Translations under genes and position numbers: made by a program | In this document: positions 45,067-55,204 of the stretch, piece after piece | How positions within the stretch are numbered: the first letter of the stretch is position 1 | Layout of the letters: each line of letters begins with the position of its first letter | The notes under the pieces: model-generated | Databases searched by the model: none | Seen by the model: only the letters and a program-made list of their open reading frames with translations | Told to the model about the DNA's origin: nothing | Origin: Linanthus parryae | Taxonomy: Eukaryota > Streptophyta > Magnoliopsida > Ericales > Polemoniaceae | Assembly (NCBI GenBank): GCA_023055425.1 | Contig: JALGPY010000001.1 | Coordinates: 69,868,994 to 69,932,993, forward strand | Reading direction: 5' to 3' | Length of the DNA: 64,000 nt

Positions 45067-47517
45067 ATGCCCAGATTGCCTCGCGATTTGGTGTCACCAC
45101 TCGACAACCCGGAAAAACTGTATACCGAACAGAACCGCAGAAACCGAGAAAGCAGGATGGCAACCAACCAGAGAGATACGCCCGAGAACACCGAAGCCGG
45201 TGGACAGGAACGAGAGACACGTACCCCAGCCCAGATGGCTTGGTACATTGAGGAGCTTGTCACAGCGGGACTTGCTGCCCGAAGCAACCAGAGAACATAT
45301 AACCGATCTGGGAAGGCGTTGGTGGAAAATTTCGAAGTCCCCACCGGGGGGCATGAACGAGCTATTGTGGTGCCCGAGATCACCGTCGAGCACTTTGACA
45401 TCAAACCATCCACCATCCAGACGGTACAAACTCTCTGCCCGTTTCATGGCAGGGCCGACGAAGACCCGAACGATTTTATCGGGAAATTCGAAGATTACTG
45501 CAACAAGGTCAGATACAAGGGGGTAGAAGCAGAGGCACTCATGCTGATCTTATTTCCATACTGTCTTTACGGAGTAGCCAAAGACTGGCTCGAATCCCGA
45601 CCACCCCGGTCCATCACCACCTGGGAGGAGTGTGTCGCAGATTTTCTGGCGAAGTTCTATCCCGCCTCCCGAGTCATAAAGTTACAGAGCGAGATCCTGT
45701 CATTCAGGCAAAAGATGGGGGAGACGGTGGTGGACGCATGGGACAGGCTCATGAGATTGGTCAAACGGTGCCCGAACCACGGTTTTGGAGACGCAAAAAT
45801 CCTGCAGGTTTTCTACCATGCCCTAGACCGGGAGAATGCCGAAAGGATTGACAGAGAGGCCGGGGGAAACTTCCTGTATCACGTAGACAAAGAAGGTGCG
45901 TATGACCTAATGAAGCAGTTGGCCAAGCAGGACACCCGACTGTTTGACGATCGCAGGATGGCGGCTAGAGCCGAACCAGCAGAGGATGACCGGATAGACA
46001 ATCTGGCCAAGATCGTTCACGACTTGGTTAAGAAAGTCTACTCGGATAAGAAGACTGTTGCAGCAGTCGAAGAACCTGATATAGACACAGCCATTGAGGA
46101 GCTAAGGACCGAAGACACCAATTACGTACAGCAGCAGTGGGACCCGAGCCGGTACCGACCGGGTACGAGAGACCATCCCGGGTTTCGGTACGGAAACCCG
46201 AACGTAGCAGTTTATGCACCGGGATTCCAGCACAGGCCACCAGCCCAGCAGGCTGCCCCGGCCCAGCAGGCTCAGTCAGTTCCATCCGCACAGCAGTACG
46301 ACGCTCAGATGAAAGAGATCAAGTCCATGTTCCAGACCATGGAGTCCCGGTTCAAGCACATGGACACCCTGACGGCAGATATGCAGACAACCAAAACGTC
46401 ACTGCGCGCTTTGGAAGTACAGGTGGGGCAGTTAGCACAGCAGCTAACAGAGAGACAGCCAGGAAACCTACCCTCGAATACAGTAAACAATCCACGGGCT
46501 CAGATCAATGCTATCGCCACTCGGAGTGGATTGGCACTGCAGGATCCACCGTATCCCAGCCACGCACGTGCAGAAAGTTCGAAAGAAGTAGAACGCAACT
46601 TGTCTGGCCAGGATAACAGCACAGTCGACCGCCCCCAGCCGAAGGGCTCGGTTGAGCAGGATGCCGTGCAGAACGAGACAGGTGCAGAAACTGTACCAGT
46701 CTCCAAGGAGGTCCCGTACCCCCTACGAACACGAAAGAGGGATGACAGCAAGGACTACGCCAGGTTTCTCGAGATGTTCAAGCAGCTGCAGATTAACATA
46801 CCTTTTGCTGAGGCTTTGGCTAAGATGCCCACTTACGCCAAATTTCTCAAGGACATCTTGTATGGGAGGAGGCGAATGAGCGACTTCGAAACTATAAACC
46901 TGACGGCAGAAGTGAGCAATTGTGTGAAGAATGGGCTACCAAGGAAGAGAACGGATCCGGGCAGTTTCGTTATACCGGTCACCCTAGGTAACGCTTACAC
47001 AGGAAAGGCTCTGTGTGACCTAGGGGCCAGCATCAACCTGATGCCGTTGACGATTTTCAAAAGTTTGAAAGTCGGTGAACCCCGACCCACCAGAATCATG
47101 CTTCAGATGGCAGACAGGTCCGTAAAACAGGTTTATGGGGTTATCGAGTATATTCTGGTCAAGGTCGGCGAGCTGATTTTTCCGGAAGATTTCGTCATCC
47201 TGGACATGGAGGCAGGGGAGGTACCGCTCATACTTGGCAGGCCGTTTTTGGCCACGGGCCAAGCAATGATAAACTGCAAGAGCGGGGAGCTGACCATGCA
47301 GATTAACGAGGAAAAAGTGAAATTTAACGTTTTTAAAAATCTGCAACTGCCAAATTACTACGACCATGAGGACATCTTTGTTATAGATGTGGTGGACGAA
47401 GGCTGGGAAAACGAGGAGATGGACCAATTGTGGGAAGAGATCGACAGCATGTACGGGGAAGAAAAGGAGAAGACTCGGCGCGAGCACGCCATGAGAGCCG
47501 AGGACTGGACCACCTAG
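45067..47517 (+). CDS. Athila gag-protease polyprotein
   Basis: An 816-residue open frame starting MPRLPRDLVSP shortly after the leader. The retrotransposon gag domain lies at about residues 125-240 (FIGKFEDYCNKV, GVAKDWLESRPPRSITTWEE, LAKFYPASRVIKLQ, RLVKRCPNHGF). A Gln/Ala-rich linker follows (about 360-420), with a coiled segment, then an ATRSGLALQDPPYP motif. The aspartic protease carries the Athila-type active site LCDLGASINLMP near residue 660. No CCHC knuckle is seen, as is usual for Athila gag. Gag forms the virus-like particle in the cytoplasm; the protease processes the polyprotein. The frame is intact here and ends at a TAG (47515-47517) that overlaps the pol frame. Confidence 0.9.
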   Translation: MPRLPRDLVSPLDNPEKLYTEQNRRNRESRMATNQRDTPENTEAGGQERETRTPAQMAWYIEELVTAGLAARSNQRTYNRSGKALVENFEVPTGGHERAIVVPEITVEHFDIKPSTIQTVQTLCPFHGRADEDPNDFIGKFEDYCNKVRYKGVEAEALMLILFPYCLYGVAKDWLESRPPRSITTWEECVADFLAKFYPASRVIKLQSEILSFRQKMGETVVDAWDRLMRLVKRCPNHGFGDAKILQVFYHALDRENAERIDREAGGNFLYHVDKEGAYDLMKQLAKQDTRLFDDRRMAARAEPAEDDRIDNLAKIVHDLVKKVYSDKKTVAAVEEPDIDTAIEELRTEDTNYVQQQWDPSRYRPGTRDHPGFRYGNPNVAVYAPGFQHRPPAQQAAPAQQAQSVPSAQQYDAQMKEIKSMFQTMESRFKHMDTLTADMQTTKTSLRALEVQVGQLAQQLTERQPGNLPSNTVNNPRAQINAIATRSGLALQDPPYPSHARAESSKEVERNLSGQDNSTVDRPQPKGSVEQDAVQNETGAETVPVSKEVPYPLRTRKRDDSKDYARFLEMFKQLQINIPFAEALAKMPTYAKFLKDILYGRRRMSDFETINLTAEVSNCVKNGLPRKRTDPGSFVIPVTLGNAYTGKALCDLGASINLMPLTIFKSLKVGEPRPTRIMLQMADRSVKQVYGVIEYILVKVGELIFPEDFVILDMEAGEVPLILGRPFLATGQAMINCKSGELTMQINEEKVKFNVFKNLQLPNYYDHEDIFVIDVVDEGWENEEMDQLWEEIDSMYGEEKEKTRREHAMRAEDWTT

Positions 47518-50481
47518 CACCGGACGAAGACGGCGGGCAAAAGATGATTTTGGTCCCGTCACTCAAGGAGCCACCCGCACTGGAGCTGAAACCGCTCCCG
47601 AGCCATCTCAGGTATGCGTATATTGGTGAAAATAGTACTCTGCCCGTAATTGTTTCGTCTCGTTTATCTCAGGAACAGGAGCAGAAACTGCTGGAAGTAT
47701 TGCGAGAGCATAAGGAAGCAATCGCCTGGACGATTGCAGATATCAAGGGGATCAGCCCCTCCTACTGCATGCACAAGATCCGAATTGAAGAAGGCAAGAA
47801 ACCGGTGATTCAACCCCCGCGGAGACTGAATCCGAACATGAAGGACGTTGTGCGAAAAGAGGTTATGAAGTGGCTGGAAGCGGGAATCATATACCCCATA
47901 TCGGACAGCACGTGGATCAGCCCGGTCCAGTGCGTGCCCAAAAAGGGGGGGGGGGGGTATTACGGTGGTGCAGAATAACGACCATGAGCAGATTGCGCAG
48001 TGTACCGTTACAGGCTGGCGGATCTGCATGGACTATCGGAGGTTAAACGACGCAACACTGAAGGACCACTTCCCGCTACCATTCATGGACCAGATGCTGG
48101 ACCGGCTCGCCCACCACGCCTATTACTGTTTTCTGGACGGTTATTCCGGGTACAACCAGATTTGCAAAGCCCCGGAGGATCAGGAAAAGACGACGTTTAC
48201 CTGCCCATACGGTACGTTCGCGTTTCGGCGCATGCCGTTCGGGCTGTGTAATGCTCCTGCCACATTCCAGAGATGTATGATGGCAATTTTTCCCGACATG
48301 ATCGAGAAAAATCTAGAGGTCTTCATGGACGACTTTTCACTATTCGGAGACAGTTTCGATGACTGTCTGTTCCAATTAGGTCAGGTTCTGATCCGATGCA
48401 AGAAGGCGAATTTGGTGCTCAATTGGGAAAAGTGTCACTTTATGGTCACCGAGGGGATCGTGATGGGTCATAGAATTTCCAGCAAGGGACTCGAGGTGGA
48501 CAGGGCTAAAATCGAGGTGATAAAGCAGCTTCCATACCCGACGAATGTAAGGGCGATCAAGAGTTTTCTGGGACATGCAGGATTTTACCGAAGGTTCATC
48601 AAAGACTTTTCCAAGATCACAAAGCCACTCTACGCTTTACTCGGAAAAGACGTACCCTTTGATTTCGATGCAGCATGTCGGCAGGTTTTTGACCATTTGA
48701 AAGAGAAGCTGACTACAGCCCCGGTTATAACCACGCCAGACTGGTCACTCCCGTTTGAGCTGATGTGTGACGCCAGCGACTATGCAGTCGGGGCAGTTTT
48801 GGGACAGCGAAAGGATAAGGTCTTCCACGTCATTTATTATGCGAGCCGGGTTCTCAACGATGCCCAGCTCAACTATGGCACGACAGAAAAGGAACTGCTG
48901 GCCGTGGTGTATGCCCTGGACAAATTCAGGCCCTATTTGGTCGGGTCGAAAGTTATCGTTTTTACCGACCATAGTGCCCTGAAATACCTGCTGGACAAGA
49001 AGGACGCGAAACCAAGACTGTTGAGGTGGGTACTACTGATGCAGGAATTCGATGTGGAAATCCGGGACAAGAAGGGAGTCGAGAACGTGGTAGCGGATCA
49101 CCTGTCCAGACTTGAGAACGTGAAGGTGGACCCGGTGCCAATCAAGGAAAACTTCCCGGACGAACACATCATGGCAGTAAAAATCGGGAGACCATGGTAC
49201 TATGCCATAACCAATTATTCGGTAACTGGCACGCTTCCCGAGGATCTCACCCCGTCACAGCGGAAAAAGTTCATTGCCGAAAGTCGACAGTATTTCTGGG
49301 ACGACCCGTACTTATTCAAACAGGGGGCCGATAACATCCTGAGAAGGTGTATCCCGACCCACGAGGCCTGGAACGTGATCCGACACTGCCACTCATCACA
49401 GTGTGGGGGTCATTTTGGGGGAACGCGAACAGCTCATAAAATATTACAGTCCGGTTTTTTATGGCCGACAATCTTCAAAGACTGTCACGACTATGTGCAG
49501 GGATGTGATAGGTGCCAGAGGACAGGAAACACGTCACACCGGGACGAGATGCCGATGACTGTGTGGCAGGAGGTAGAGCCATTTGATGTATGGGGGATTG
49601 ACTTCATGGGTCCATTCCCGTCTTCGATGGGAAATCTTCACATTCTGCTGGCAGTAGATTATGTGACAAAGTGGATCGAAGCGATCGCGTGTAAGAAAAA
49701 CGATGCAGCTACCGTTGAGAGTTTTCTGAAACGTAACGTTTTCACTCGTTTCGGGACTCCCAGGGCAATGATTAGCGATGAGGGCTCTCACTTCATCAAT
49801 CGAGTTTTTGCGAAAGTTCTGAAACAGTACGGCATGTCAGTTCATAAAGTCTCGTTACCCTAACATCCGCAGACAAACGGGCAAGCCGAAGTGTCGAATC
49901 GAGAGATCAAGAGCATACTCGAGAAAACAGTGAATCTCGGCCGAAAGGATTGGTCCGTTAGACTGGACGATGCGCTTTGGGCCTACAGGACTGCTTTCAA
50001 AACACCGCTGGGAATGTCACCATACCAGCTCGTGTTTAGGAAAGCGTGCCACTTACCGGTGGAATTGGAGCACAAGGCGTATTGGGCCATCAAACTGCTC
50101 AACTTGGACCAGAATCTAGCAGGAGCTAAGAGGAAGATGGCGCTGCTGGAATTAGAGGAATTCCGAAGAACGGCTTTCGAGAGCGCCAAAATTTACAAAG
50201 AGAAGACAAAGAAGTGGCATGATAACCGTATCACGCCAAAGCAGTTTAACGAAGGCCACAAAGTGCTTCTCTACAATACCCGGATGCGGTTCTTTCCGGG
50301 AAAGCTGAGGTCTCGTTGGTCGGGACCGTTCATCATCAAGCATATTTTTGCCTGGGGAGCATTCGAGCTGGAAAATCCAAAAGACAAGTCCAGTTTCAGG
50401 GTGAACGGGAACCGGATCAAGCCGTATCTCGAGACCGCCGAAGTCGTCAAAATAGACCCGGTCTATTTTGATGACCCGTAA
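47430..50481 (+). pseudogene. Athila pol (RT, RNase H, integrase), broken twice
   Basis: Pol begins one frame back (-1) from gag-pro with an 88-bp overlap. Its RT N-terminus (LKPLPSHLRYAYIG, KKPVIQPPRRLNPNMKDVV) runs in that frame until a 13-G run at 47945-47957, after which the frame returns by +1. RT then continues ([28 protein letters not shown]), then RNase H ([33 protein letters not shown]) and integrase with HHCC zinc finger (CQRTG near 49510-49530) and DDE core ([16 protein letters not shown]). A TAA at 49861-49863 stands in the conserved motif just before HPQTNGQ. The rest, including SNREIK and the C-terminal domain, is intact to 50481. Only two lesions separate this copy from an open pol. 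Confidence 0.9.
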
Positions 50482-50490
50482 GAGGTAACA

Positions 50491-50540
50491 AGGTCGGGCC
50501 GTCGACCGTAAATCACAAGGCGCTGTTTGGGAGGCAACCC
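50491..50540 (+). other. conserved post-pol block
   Basis: AGGTCGGGCCGTCGACCG, CAAGGCGCTGTTTGGGAGGC and AACCC. The first part can pair (GGTCG/CGACC). The same block is at 29451-29503 in E. Similar blocks follow pol in many plant gypsy elements, as I recall them. Confidence 0.7.
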
Positions 50541-50740
50541 AAAATTAATCGTTTATTTATTTATTTTTATTAGTTTATTACGTTATTATGTTCAGTTCTG
50601 AATTTCCGAGAGAGGCGAGATGAGCGGGTTTTTGACTTTGAATTTGAGAATGTGCAGATACAAAAACATTCAAAACAGCCAGAACCGGGAAAACAGAGGA
50701 AGAGAGGCCATTTGAAAAAAAAAAAATATATGCCTCGGGT

Positions 50741-50895
50741 TGCGTATATACGCAGCCCTGCGTATATACGCAACCAGGGGCTATATTTTTTTTATTTTTT
50801 GTTTTCTTTTTGATTTCTGATTGAGTATATACGCAGTATTGAGTATATACGCAGCCAGCAAGTTGGGTATATACGCAGCCCTGCGTATATACGCA
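50741..50895. repeat. three palindrome pairs in the post-pol region of D
   Basis: TGCGTATATACGCA at 50741, 50759 and 50882; left-half variants TGAG.. at 50822 and 50840, and TGGG.. at 50864. Pairs are 50741/50759, 50822/50840 and 50864/50882, each exactly 18 bp apart. Confidence 0.95.
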
Positions 50896-52513
50896 AACAG
50901 CAAGTATAAATTATTTTTTTCGGAAAAAAAAAAGTTTAAAATCAGAAAATTTTGAGAAAGAGCAATCGAGATAACGAAAACAGTGAAGAAATTGAGTTTG
51001 AATCCTTTGAAAGAGAAGAAAACTTGCATCGAGGTATGGTAGATAGGTGAGAGCCAGTGACCTTTGGAATCCGCAAGTAATTATCACCTGAGCTAAAAAT
51101 CCGACTAGTTGCTACACCACCGTCACATAGGTAGTCGACAACCCGCCCACGGGCGCCGTCACGGTCATCGCATTTTTCGGTGGAGTGACTGGCTATCAAG
51201 GGACCTCACGTCCTGTTTCTTACCCCTAGGTCCAATTAGTCAACCCGTTTGAAGCCATTTACCCTCTTTCTTCATAGCCACTTTAGCCTAGGTAGCCTTC
51301 TTTGAGACCTCATCAGTCGATAGTTGGCTATTCTTCGTGTTATGACGGAGGGAGTGAGTAGGGCAGGTTTTAGATTGGGAGAGCTTCATGAGTTATCAGT
51401 TTTGGACAATTTCGATATTGACACGTTTTTTGAGGGAAGGACAGGGTGAGTTAGTGGCGACAGTGCATTAATTTGCGGAGGTGGATCACTTCACTACATA
51501 GTGACCACATGAGGAGTTAGTCGCGTGCGAGCATCTTTCCGCACAAAACGGGGTTCCGGGGGGTTGTAGGGTCAATTGGTGGTCGTGCCGTTTTTCTACA
51601 TCTTTGGTGATGAGGAGGTTCGGTGGGACCGCACGGTATTATCTCGACTACAGGATCAGAGCTTCAGGATTAGTGTGGGGGTACTTCATATGAGGACATC
51701 TTACGTACCCCACGACAGAGATTTATTTTCACTCACTCAGCTTTAGTCAGTTTAGTATTGTCAGTATTCGTTTACGTTTGTATATATAGTTGTGTTAAAT
51801 AAAAAAAAAAAAAAGAAAAAAAAAGAATAGAAAAAGAAAAAGAAGAAAAATCATGATCTAGTTTTTAGTTTGTTTTATGTTTTTGTTATTTAAATAAAAA
51901 TCTGAGTGAGTGGCACAATTTTCGAGACATTTACACCACTTCACATTTGTGGCCGCGAGTACGGCGAAGACACACCGGGGTACAGGAGAATTGGGAAAGC
52001 AGGAACTTAGGTTTTTCGGGCAGTTTTTCGGGATCTCGGTGAGGGGTGTGAGTTTGGTAAATTGTGAGAATGTCATAACAAGTAGGATTATGCCGTACCT
52101 TGATACATATATTTATCCTACCTGATTAGACATAGATCCTTACGGAAACATCTCGGATGGTAAGTTAACTAGGGATTTGCTCAGTTTGATAACCAAAGTA
52201 ATAGTACTTTGGTCCAGTGCTTAATTCTACCATATAAATCTATTCAGACTTACCGATCGTTGGCAGGGAAGTACATTCTGAAAAGGATGAGATCACGAGG
52301 ACACACTGTTTATGTTTTTGAGGTTGCCCGATCTCACTAAAAATATTTTTGTAATTAGTCTGTTTTGTGTCGTTTGAGTTTGTGTATATTCTATCTGAGT
52401 CAGTTTTTCTATCGAGTCGTCCGGTTGAAAGGTTCGGGTCGAAAGCGTATGCAACGGTAGGGTATGTACAGAGTCAGTCGCGATGACAGAAATGCAGGCT
52501 AGAGTTGGCAGGA
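50896..52513 (+). other. post-pol non-coding region of D
   Basis: No ORF of note. 51111-51690 is conserved with E 32568-33145. A polypurine-like AGTGTGGGGGT sits at 51672-51682, and A-rich low complexity at about 51799-51850. The env-like ORF that E has in this interval is absent. Confidence 0.75.
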
Positions 52514-52530
52514 TTGCTCGGGACGAGCAA
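52514..52530 (+). repeat. conserved hairpin before the D polypurine tract
   Basis: TTGCTCG - GGA - CGAGCAA, 19 bp before the 3' LTR, identical to the hairpin in E. Confidence 0.9.
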
Positions 52531-52535
52531 TGTTT

Positions 52536-52549
52536 AGTGCGGGGGTATT
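52536..52549 (+). promoter_or_regulatory. polypurine tract of D
   Basis: AGTGCGGGGGTATT next to the TG of the 3' LTR; less purine-pure than that of E. Confidence 0.8.
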
Positions 52550-52960
52550 TGATAACGCCTAATTAGGGGTTATCTTTTAGCCTGATTTCACGAGTATTTG
52601 TGTCGGAAATAGCGGTTTTTGCCGGAAAATGCCTTAGAATGCCTCGGGAATCTAGAACGAGACGTTTATTTGTACTTTTTGGATTTCTGCTTATTTATTG
52701 CTATATTTGGATATGATCGCGGGTTTTCGTTCGTGTTGCCTTTTCAGGAACAGGTTCGAGAGGTGCATCGGGAAGCGTGCCGGGACCAAGCCGGGACCGT
52801 CTCGGGAAACGTGCACAAGACCGGGACAAGACGGGAACACGGAAAAGCAGGAGAACACCAAGGGAGGCAAACCGGGAGCGTCAGGCAGAAGAGTGGGACC
52901 CAGGGGACCCAACCAGGCCCACCAAAGGACCAAGCAGGGCCCCATCTCCACCCCCCTGCC

Positions 52961-53446
52961 TGCGTATATACGCAGGCCTGCGTACAGACGCCAGAACAGA
53001 TGTGAAATCTCTAGAAGAAGAAAGACTGCTTCTACCTCTAGCGAAGAGAGAAGGTACTAGCCCCCTCTCGATCTTTAGATGAAGGCTAAAGCCCCTCTCA
53101 CTAACGTTCGAGAGTTTTACCCTCCCACCTATCCTAAAGGGAAGGGGTGGAATCCAATTAAAGCAAAGCTTTTGCACCCGAGATAAAGGAGAAAAAGAGA
53201 CACTGTTTCTTCTACCTAACCGAGAAAATAGTGATCCGGGAGTCCCGTGTGGAAGGGCTCTGAAGATATAATATACTATATATAATTTCCAAAGCCCTTA
53301 ACCCCCGCATTCCGCGTGATAGGCTGCGTATATACGCAGGCCTGCGTATATACGCAGCCTTGCGTATATACGCAGGCAGGAGGGGGAGAGGGGGAGGTGG
53401 TTACAGGCTCTGGTTGCGTATATACGCAACCTTGCGTATATACGCA
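52961..53446. repeat. palindrome array in D 3' LTR, expanded and interrupted
   Basis: Perfect copies at 52961, 53325, 53343, 53361, 53415 and 53433; a damaged copy TGCGTACAGACGCC at 52979. All neighbours within a group are 18 bp apart. The 5' LTR has two copies where the 3' LTR now has a pair, an insert and a triplet. Confidence 0.95.
52993..53324. other. foreign filler DNA inside the D 3' LTR
   Basis: About 330 bp absent from the 5' LTR, lying exactly between palindrome copies. Phrases such as 'gatgaaggctaaagcccctctcac' and 'cctatcctaaagggaagggg' give it the look of plant mitochondrial intergenic DNA, but that is an impression and no search was done. No target duplication, inverted ends or ORF. 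Confidence 0.7.
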
Positions 53447-53758
53447 GCCAGTTTGACTTTTTTGGTCAAAGACGGTGGACCGATGGCAGATTCCGTAATT
53501 TCGGGCGCACGCGTTTCGGGGAAAACAGCACTATTTAAAGACTCGTCCAGGCTCGTTTTGAAGACACAGAGACACAACACAATTCTCAGCACAACCGAAG
53601 GGCAAGTTAGAGCATTCACGGAGAGCACGAAAGCGCGATTCGAGATTCGAAGACATAGTTTGATTTCGTTTTCTCTCTTTATATTCAGAAACTGCGTTTT
53701 GTATTATGTCTAGTCGTAGCTAAACTTTTCACCTAGGTTCTCGGTGAACCTAGGGTTT

Positions 53759-55190
53759 TGTAGGGTTTTGATTCATGGATCGCGCAAACGGAAGCATAAT
53801 CAAACAAATAACCATGCAAAACCCTCCAAGGATCACAAGTCTAGATGCATAACGATAGTGAAGGTAAGAAATCATAAACACACCTTTGGGTTCTCCTTGA
53901 TGACTTCAAACGCGAATAGTGTCACGTTCTCTATAGTTGATCCACGCCTAGAGTTGTTCCTAGATCTCCAATCACCTTGGTGCTAGCCCGGATTGAAAGG
54001 AGGGTGAAGAAATCACGCAAAACGAGGCACCAAAAGGGGCTCGGCCCTTTGTGGCGTCGGGGACAAGGGGGCGGCGGCAAAGGGGGCGGCGTCCCTCTTT
54101 GTGGCTTGCTCTCTCTCTCCTTTGATCTCTCCTACTCTTGTTATGTTCTCTCTAGAGCATAAAAGTATGTAGGGAAGGAAGGAGGAGGGTCCTTTATATA
54201 GTCCAACAACTCCTTGTTAACTACCTAAAGGACTTATTCTAGTCCTACTAGAATTCAATTTAGTCCCTTCCTTGCAAATTAGTCCCTACTAAGTTTGCAA
54301 GGGTTTGCAAAGTGATCCTTCTAATTAATTAATCCAATTAATTAATTCCACAATCTAGTACAACTCTATATAGCGTGTGACCCCATAGGTTCTATCTAGT
54401 TGGTAGCAACTCTTTGCTAATATGGAGCGGTTTCTAGCAAAACATCCATTCTAGCCAACTAATAGAATAGTCATCTAGACAACCTTGTACAAGTATTTGT
54501 CTCATCCCTTTGCCTCCATATCCGGATTGGACACGAGACATACAAGTCACACTCGTATATCCAATCCCTAGTTTCTCGATCCATGGAATAGCCTTATTCG
54601 TGCAAATAACATCAATATCCCATATATTGATTTATTTGAGTCTGGCCAGACATTCTATAAGCACTATCCTCGAGTGGCCTTGGATATTCGATCCCGTTAT
54701 GTGGGAGGGGCAAATCCTCTCTACGTCCACTACGATCTCTAAGCTTGCTTCTCATTGTATCCAGTACACGCCTTTATAACTACCCAGTTACGGTGTAGCG
54801 TTTAACGCTACCAAGATCACAATGATCCACAACTAGAATATCTAGTGACTTCAAGTCTAAGGATGACAATACCATTGTACCCGAGAAGCACTTGTGACTC
54901 AACATAACGTGTATGTAGCCTTCTCGGTGATGGGTCAATCCAGTGCAACATTCCGTAATGCACACCTATGTGTTGGATCGTGATATCTCCATATCAATCC
55001 AACCCCATACTAGTCTATAGATGATTGTCCCATTTAATCATTATACTCGACTAGGGATATTTAAGATAAACAACACGATTGTAAATCTAAGGACTTCATT
55101 ATATTAAATATCCAATAAATAATAAATGAATTTCTAGCCAATTACAAATTCATACTAAACTAGATTGCCTCTAGGGCATCTATTCCAACA
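53759..55190 (-). repeat. 3' LTR of element C
   Basis: On the minus strand it runs TGTTGGAATAGATGCCC ... CAAAACCCTACA. TATATAAAG at 54192-54200 (minus strand) is the likely TATA box. Confidence 0.95.
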
Positions 55191-55202
55191 GTCTCCCACT
55201 TG
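55191..55202 (-). promoter_or_regulatory. polypurine tract of C
   Basis: Minus-strand CAAGTGGGAGAC directly before the 3' LTR. The gag-pol stop codon lies just upstream of it. Confidence 0.88.
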
Positions 55203-55204
55203 CA

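Noticed and set aside
43740..53450. CRISPR-like regular repeats
   Set aside because: The 14-bp palindromes with 4-bp spacers are too short, form pairs rather than arrays, and lie in a plant retrotransposon.
54510..54779. 89-codon frame, repeated at 61592-61861
   Set aside because: Both copies are within the two LTRs of element C on the antisense strand; repeated because the LTR is repeated.
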